Shown here piece by piece: positions 6,002 through 9,104 of a stretch of 9,104 bases of DNA (its first letter is position 1; every line of letters begins with the position of its first letter). Made by a program: the position numbers and the translations under genes. The stretch lies in assembly GCF_905233635.1 (NCBI RefSeq), contig NZ_CAJODG010000076.1, forward strand, positions 1 to 9,104. The letters run 5' to 3'. The DNA comes from Selenomonas sp. AE3005 (GTDB lineage: Bacteria > Bacillota > Negativicutes > Selenomonadales > Selenomonadaceae). The notes under the pieces were generated by a model. That model saw only the letters and a program-made list of their open reading frames with translations. It had not been told where the DNA came from and made no database searches.

Positions 6002-6873
6002 TATGACGAGAGTACCTCCGTCCCTGTTTCCGTAATCAAAATGGTCTTTTCCCACTGCGCGGACAGTTTTTTATCCTTAGTGCGCACCGTCCAGTTGTCC
6101 TTGGCGTCTACTACGACCTGCTTTTTACCCTGATTTATCATGGGTTCTACAGTTAGAACCATGCCGGGCACGAGCAGCATACCCGTACCGGGTTCGCCTT
6201 CATGCAGTACAAACGGTTCTAAATGGAAATCCTTGCCGACTCCATGACCGCCTAAATCCGTGACTACGCTGTAGCCGTTGGCATGCGCATAATCACCGCA
6301 GGCAGCGCTGATATCCCCCAGGAAATGCCAGGGTTTGGCTGCCGCAATCCCCCGTTCCATGCATTCCTTGGTAACACGTACCAGACGTTCTGCCTCCGGG
6401 GATACTTCCCCCACCATAAACATTCTGGAGGCGTCAGCATAGTAACCATTAAGCGTGGTCGTTATATCTACATTGACAATATCCCCCTCTTTAAGAATGG
6501 TCTTGGGCGAGGGAATACCGTGGCAGACGACATCATTTATGGAAATGCAGCAGCTCTTGGGAAAGCCTTCATAATTGAGGCAGGACGGATACGCGCCATG
6601 CGACTCAATATATTCCTGCACAGCCTTATCTATAGTCGCCGTATCCACACCCGGCTTAATAAGTGCAGCTGCCACATCCAGTGCTCCGTCGTTAATTACG
6701 CCGGCAGCCCGAATCATGGCAATGTCTTCCTTGTTGTTGATAATTTTACGGGGCGGACGTACCTGCCCTTTAAAAACATCAAACTTGATTTCCTTGATGC
6801 GTTCATCAAAATCAGCATGGCACTTCTTATACTTCTTGCCGCTGCCACACCAACAAAGTTCATTTCTCTGCAT
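6001..6873 (-). CDS. map: Methionine aminopeptidase with N-terminal SEC-C zinc motif
   Basis: This type I methionine aminopeptidase of 290 residues removes the initiator Met from nascent proteins. Residues 1-20 (CWCGSGKKYKKCH) form a SEC-C zinc-binding motif thought to help contact with the ribosome. The metal ligands of the pita-bread fold are D136 (VDITTT), D147 (YADAS), H210 (GGHGVG), E243 (TVEPMI) and E275 (WEKTI). H118 (CHGIPS) is the conserved substrate-side His. I chose ATG 6871-6873 because AAAGGAG lies about ten bases upstream and the zinc motif follows at once. An ATG at 6907-6909 would place that ribosome site inside the gene. The stop overlaps the helicase ATG by one base. Confidence 0.95.
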   Translation of the reverse strand: MQRNELCWCGSGKKYKKCHADFDERIKEIKFDVFKGQVRPPRKIINNKEDIAMIRAAGVINDGALDVAAALIKPGVDTATIDKAVQEYIESHGAYPSCLNYEGFPKSCCISINDVVCHGIPSPKTILKEGDIVNVDITTTLNGYYADASRMFMVGEVSPEAERLVRVTKECMERGIAAAKPWHFLGDISAACGDYAHANGYSVVTDLGGHGVGKDFHLEPFVLHEGEPGTGMLLVPGMVLTVEPMINQGKKQVVVDAKDNWTVRTKDKKLSAQWEKTILITETGTEVLSS

Positions 6874-6951
6874 AAAATGCACAATCTCCTTTAAACTCTT
6901 CGCTATCATAAAGTTGCCAATCTATCCTACTAATAAAATACACAATACATT

Positions 6952-6980
6952 ATTATAACCCCATTATCAGATTTTGACCA
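6952..6980 (-). promoter_or_regulatory. Promoter of map and the helicase
   Basis: The minus strand has a perfect -10 TATAAT at 6952-6957. Seventeen bases up, the -35 position reads TGGTCA (6975-6980), a poor match lying inside the palindrome at 6968-6993. The untranslated leader to the map ATG would be roughly 70 nt. Confidence 0.55.
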
Positions 6981-6993
6981 TAGCCAAAATCTG
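6968..6993. promoter_or_regulatory. 26-bp palindrome, candidate operator between map and the NlpC/P60 gene
   Basis: The outer arms CAGATTTTG (6968-6976) and CAAAATCTG (6985-6993) are perfect inverted repeats, and the 8-nt centre is itself palindromic except for two pairs. There is no T-run on either side, so it is not a simple terminator. It overlaps the -35 position of the map promoter, which suits a dimeric repressor. The regulator is unknown. Confidence 0.5.
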
Positions 6994-7043
6994 CAAACTA
7001 TTTTTTTTGTGAACAACTTCCTGTATTAACTTTTAGGACCAAT

Positions 7044-7073
7044 TTGACCTGTCAGTTCATAATATGTTATACT
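7044..7073 (+). promoter_or_regulatory. Promoter of the NlpC/P60 gene
   Basis: The -35 TTGACC (7044-7049), an 18-nt spacer and the -10 TATACT (7068-7073) form a good sigma-A promoter. The -10 ends 41 nt before the TTG start. Confidence 0.65.
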
Positions 7074-7098
7074 AATCAAGGTTTTGTGTATACAAGTT

Positions 7099-7106
7099 AA
7101 AGGAGG
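7099..7106 (+). promoter_or_regulatory. Ribosome site that fixes the TTG start of the NlpC/P60 gene
   Basis: A near-perfect AAAGGAGG lies eight bases before the TTG at 7115-7117. There is no ATG at a comparable distance, and the signal peptide begins right at the TTG. Confidence 0.8.
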
Positions 7107-7114
7107 TTTTTTGC

Positions 7115-7789
7115 TTGCGTTTGGCAAAACATGGCTGCCTGCTGGCGGCAGCAGCTATTTTTTTCAGTTCAGTTTCCTTTGCCGAGGCAGCCAGCTTTCA
7201 TCTCGGTGATACAGGAGCTGAAGTCGTAGAGATTCAGCAAGCTTTGGCTAGCCGCGGCTATGACGTTACCGTGGATGGTGATTACGGCCCTGCTACCAAG
7301 GCAGCTGTAGCTGAATTCCAAAATGACAATCATCTTAATGTTGACGGCGTTGTCGGCAGTGTATCTTATCAGGCCCTGCTCCACCGCGCCATGCCCGTAG
7401 GTGCTCATAAATCTTATCTGGCCGGTCAAAGCGGCATTGTAAATTTGGCTCAGCAGTTCCTGGGTGTTCCCTATGTTTGGGGAGGTTCCTCGCCCAACGG
7501 TTTTGACTGCTCTGGTTTCGTGCAGTATGTATATGCCCAGCAGGGTATCAGCCTGCCGCGCACAGCCGATATTCAGGCCACAGCCGGTTACCCGGTAAAC
7601 AAAGAGGACCTGCAGCCCGGCGACCTGGTATTTTTCGCCGGTGACTATGTGAATATTTCCCACGTGGGCATTTATGTAGGTGACGGCAAGATGATTCATG
7701 CCTCGTCCAGTTACGGCATTGCCTATGATTCCTTATCCCGTGACTACCGCGTGGCCCACTACGCCGGAGCCTGCCGGGTAATCAACTAA
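7115..7789 (+). CDS. Secreted NlpC/P60 peptidoglycan endopeptidase with peptidoglycan-binding domain
   Basis: This is a 224-residue exported cell-wall hydrolase. Residues 1-25 are a signal peptide (basic MRLAKHG, hydrophobic LLAAAAIFF, cleavage likely after AEA). Residues about 28-90 form a peptidoglycan-binding domain of the PG_binding_1 type (LGDTGAEVVEIQQAL, VDGDYGPATKAAVAEFQ, VDGVVG). Residues about 107-224 are the NlpC/P60 domain. The catalytic triad is C132 in FDCSGFV, H183 in SHVGIY and H195 in MIHASS. Such enzymes cut between D-glutamyl and the third residue of the stem peptide. The single binding module and short length suggest a housekeeping hydrolase rather than a toxin. It has its own promoter and terminator. 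Confidence 0.95.
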   Translation: MRLAKHGCLLAAAAIFFSSVSFAEAASFHLGDTGAEVVEIQQALASRGYDVTVDGDYGPATKAAVAEFQNDNHLNVDGVVGSVSYQALLHRAMPVGAHKSYLAGQSGIVNLAQQFLGVPYVWGGSSPNGFDCSGFVQYVYAQQGISLPRTADIQATAGYPVNKEDLQPGDLVFFAGDYVNISHVGIYVGDGKMIHASSSYGIAYDSLSRDYRVAHYAGACRVIN

Positions 7790-7817
7790 GTTAAATAATT
7801 TATCGCAGTTAATGCAG

Positions 7818-7862
7818 AGCCCCCATAAGTTGGATTTATTGCAGCTTATGGGAGCTTTTTTA
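7818..7862 (+). terminator. Rho-independent terminator of the NlpC/P60 gene
   Basis: Arms AGCCCCCATAAG (7818-7829) and CTTATGGGAGCT (7845-7856) pair at 11 of 12 positions around a 15-nt loop and are followed by a T-run to about 7862. It works on the plus strand, 28 nt after the stop codon. Confidence 0.88.
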
Positions 7863-7914
7863 TTGCAGTTTGATGTTCAACAAGTTCTCAAAAGTATCCC
7901 GTTCATACATGCCT

Positions 7915-8110
7915 GGGGTTCACGGGGTAGTAATTTTTCTGCCTCCGCTGAACGACACACCTCGAAAAATAGCAATGTCCAGTTACCTGCGCCGGGCGGG
8001 CCAACGGCGCTCCTTTCAGCGTAGTTGCTTAGCTGTGTACTACAGTGTGCCGGCCTTCGCTGCGCTCAGGCAGTCGCTCCCCGCATAAAAATCACTACCC
8101 CGTTCGCCCC
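7915..8110 (-). repeat. Structured repeat element, copy A
   Basis: About 196 bp. The 24-nt ends 7915-7938 and 8087-8110 are inverted repeats with 4 mismatches (core GGGGTAGT / ACTACCCC). Inside are GCGCCG...CGGCGC at 7989-8010, GTAGT...ACTAC at 8021-8043 and GCCT...AGGC at 8053-8071. I give it the minus strand because there the A-C mismatch in the terminal stem becomes a G-T wobble. No open reading frame of note and no protein partner nearby. Confidence 0.7.
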
Positions 8111-8150
8111 CAGCAATGGCCTTTACAATTGTCACGAACTCGTTGCTCCC

Positions 8151-8178
8151 GTAACAAGAACATCGATGTACTTGTTAC
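8151..8178. repeat. Central 28-bp palindrome
   Basis: GTAACAAG (8151-8158) and CTTGTTAC (8171-8178) enclose a palindromic core centred on CATCGATG (8161-8168). Of the 14 pairs only one, A-A, fails. It lies at the exact centre of symmetry of the two flanking repeat elements. Read as 11-nt arms around a 6-nt centre it has the layout of a tyrosine recombinase core site, but the arms are not recognisably dif. Confidence 0.65.
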
Positions 8179-8218
8179 CTGTCACACCGAAAGAATCATT
8201 TTACACGGACAACGCTTA

Positions 8219-8412
8219 GGGCGGAGGTGGTGATGCTTTTCGCAGTGGAACGACTGTCCGAACGCAGTGAGGACTGGCCCACAAACCTTAGTCACTTGAT
8301 ACTAAGATGAATAATCGCGCCGCTGGCCTGCCCGGCGCAAAGTTGCTAAAAGCCCCATCGTTTGCTAGTGGGACATTTAGTGAAACAGCGAAAAGTATTA
8401 CCACCTCCACCC
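8219..8412 (+). repeat. Structured repeat element, copy B
   Basis: About 194 bp. The 25-nt ends 8219-8243 and 8388-8412 are inverted repeats with 4 mismatches (core GGAGGTGGT...CTTTTCGC), and on the plus strand two or more of the mismatches are G-T wobbles. Internal hairpins are GTCC...GGAC at 8256-8274, CTTAGT...ACTAAG at 8287-8306 and GCGCCG...CGGCGC at 8317-8338. It is homologous to copy A in opposite orientation, most clearly in the GC hairpin and in the block GGARCGACTG with the hairpin after it. Confidence 0.7.
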
Positions 8413-8470
8413 GACTGAGCTGTAACAACAAAAAGCAAGCAGGCACTGACCGTCAAACAGCAATTTGCCA

Positions 8471-8506
8471 AAAAAGTCCGCTGACAATTTCGTCAGCGGA
8501 CTTTTT
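8471..8506. terminator. Terminator of aspS, symmetric on both strands
   Basis: Perfect 15-bp arms AAAAAGTCCGCTGAC (8471-8485) and its complement (8492-8506) around a 6-nt loop. On the minus strand it follows the aspS stop by 45 nt. On the plus strand it would end any transcript coming from the repeat region. Confidence 0.92.
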
Positions 8507-8551
8507 CGGCTGTCAGGAAGATATCCCCCTAAACAGAGCTTTATAGTTCAC

Positions 8552-9104
8552 TTAAGCATTTTCTTCCTGCTTAGCTTCTTTTTTCTTTACGGCCGTGCGG
8601 ATGGACAGCTCGCGGAGCTGTTTATCATCAACTTCAGACGGAGCGTTGGACATTACGTCACGGGCACTCTGCGTCTTCGGGAAGGCAATAACGTCACGGA
8701 TGGACGCACGCTTAGCCATAATCATAACCAGACGGTCAAGGCCGAAAGCGAGGCCGCCATGAGGAGGCGTACCATACTGGAAGGCATCCATCATGAAACC
8801 GAACTTCGCATGTGCCTCTTCCTGCGTGAGGCCCAGGGATTCGAATACCTTTTCCTGCAGTTCTGCATTGTAGATACGCAGGGAGCCGCCGCCGATTTCG
8901 ACACCGTTCAGTACCATGTCGTAAGCGTTAGCCTTTACGCGGCCCGGATCAGTGGCGAGGAATTCGATATCTTCATCACGCGGAGCCGTGAACGGATGAT
9001 GCATAGCTTTCCAGCGTTTTTCTTCGTCGCTCCATTCGTACATCGGGAAGTCAACAACCCAGAGGAAACGGAGTTTATCCGGGTCAATGAGGTTGCGTTC
9101 CTTG
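8552..9104 (-). CDS. aspS: Aspartate-tRNA ligase, C-terminal part
   Basis: The last 183 residues are present and the reading frame continues off the right edge. AspRS charges tRNA-Asp with aspartate. This part holds the end of the class II catalytic core: RFLWVVDFPMYEW, HHPFTAP, NGVEIGGGSLRI and class II motif 3 in GGLAFGLDRLVM, whose Arg binds ATP, followed by SIRDVIAFPKTQSA. The short charged tail (KKKEAKQEENA) is variable in the family. Whether the enzyme is discriminating or also charges tRNA-Asn cannot be told from this part. Confidence 0.96.
   Translation of the reverse strand, partial: KERNLIDPDKLRFLWVVDFPMYEWSDEEKRWKAMHHPFTAPRDEDIEFLATDPGRVKANAYDMVLNGVEIGGGSLRIYNAELQEKVFESLGLTQEEAHAKFGFMMDAFQYGTPPHGGLAFGLDRLVMIMAKRASIRDVIAFPKTQSARDVMSNAPSEVDDKQLRELSIRTAVKKKEAKQEENA

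Larger units (their letters stand above)
7865..8470. repeat. Gene-free region built as a large imperfect inverted duplication
   Basis: I find no credible gene here: reading frames are short, lack ribosome sites and look like no protein. Instead the region is nearly mirror-symmetric about 8164.5. Four landmarks recur at matching distances, within 2-3 nt, on the two sides: terminal repeats (7915-7938 and 8388-8412), GC hairpins (7989-8010 and 8317-8338), conserved-loop hairpins (8053-8071 and 8256-8274) and outer CAAACWGCAAT motifs (near 7863-7873 and 8454-8464). The two halves differ at many bases, so the duplication is old or has been remodelled. Terminators close both sides. Confidence 0.75.

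Noticed and set aside
6001..6055. Longer helicase start 18 codons upstream of the chosen ATG
   Set aside because: The extra residues resemble no DEAD-box N terminus and lie within map. The ATG that overlaps the map stop fits the family start.
5600..6894. Plus-strand open frames opposite the helicase and map genes
   Set aside because: They are shadows of strongly conserved minus-strand genes and carry no ribosome sites.
7812..8233. Several open frames of 62-72 codons in the repeat region
   Set aside because: They overlap one another and run through inverted repeats and a terminator. None has a ribosome site or a plausible composition.
7865..8470. Possible tmRNA, RNase P RNA or CRISPR array
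   Set aside because: No tRNA-like end with CCA, no tag frame, none of the conserved RNase P segments I know, and no regularly spaced direct repeats. The repeats are inverted and divergent.

Overview
The window looks like a piece of the chromosome of a low-to-mid GC Firmicute, most likely a Negativicute of the Selenomonadaceae type. The signs are ribosomal and tRNA genes of Gram-positive style, an L33 of the zinc-binding CxxC type, strong AGGAGG ribosome sites, some TTG/GTG starts, a pyrophosphate-type phosphofructokinase and a methionine aminopeptidase with an N-terminal SEC-C zinc motif. The exact genus is inference.

Layout. Positions 1-1495 (minus strand) hold the classical block rpmG-secE-nusG-rplK-rplA, which runs off the left edge. 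Positions 1667-2004 (minus) hold a tRNA cluster read from a consensus promoter at 2069-2097: two initiator-Met tRNAs, the 3' half of a tRNA-Thr, and an elongator Met tRNA, closed by a terminator at about 1630-1654. Positions 2272-3282 (plus) hold a two-gene unit: a NifX-like metal-cofactor-binding protein with a His/Cys-rich tail, and a DUF1847-type Cys-rich protein. A shared bidirectional terminator follows at 3286-3333. Positions 3334-6873 (minus) hold map, a DEAD-box RNA helicase and a PPi-dependent phosphofructokinase. Positions 7115-7789 (plus) hold an exported NlpC/P60 cell-wall hydrolase, divergent from map across an intergenic region that contains a 26-bp palindrome. Positions 7865-8470 have no gene, but carry a large, highly structured inverted duplication. 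The 3' end of aspS (minus) fills the right edge.

Three conserved genes at the left end carry lesions. rplK has lost about 11 nt just after its start codon, so the proper start is out of frame with the body. nusG lacks about four residues (the SIFG/SMFG loop) in its KOW domain. A tRNA-Thr gene retains only its 3' half, and a possible 5' acceptor strand lies on the other side of an intact fMet gene. These may be real mutations or assembly errors, and reads across the sites would decide.

The most unusual region is 7865-8470. Two homologous elements of about 195 bp (7915-8110 and 8219-8412) face each other in opposite orientation around a near-perfect 28-bp palindrome at 8151-8178. Each has terminal inverted repeats and internal hairpins at matching distances from the centre. 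Their sequences differ, but the stems stay paired by compensatory changes and the loops are conserved. This points to a structured DNA or RNA repeat family that is selected for its fold.
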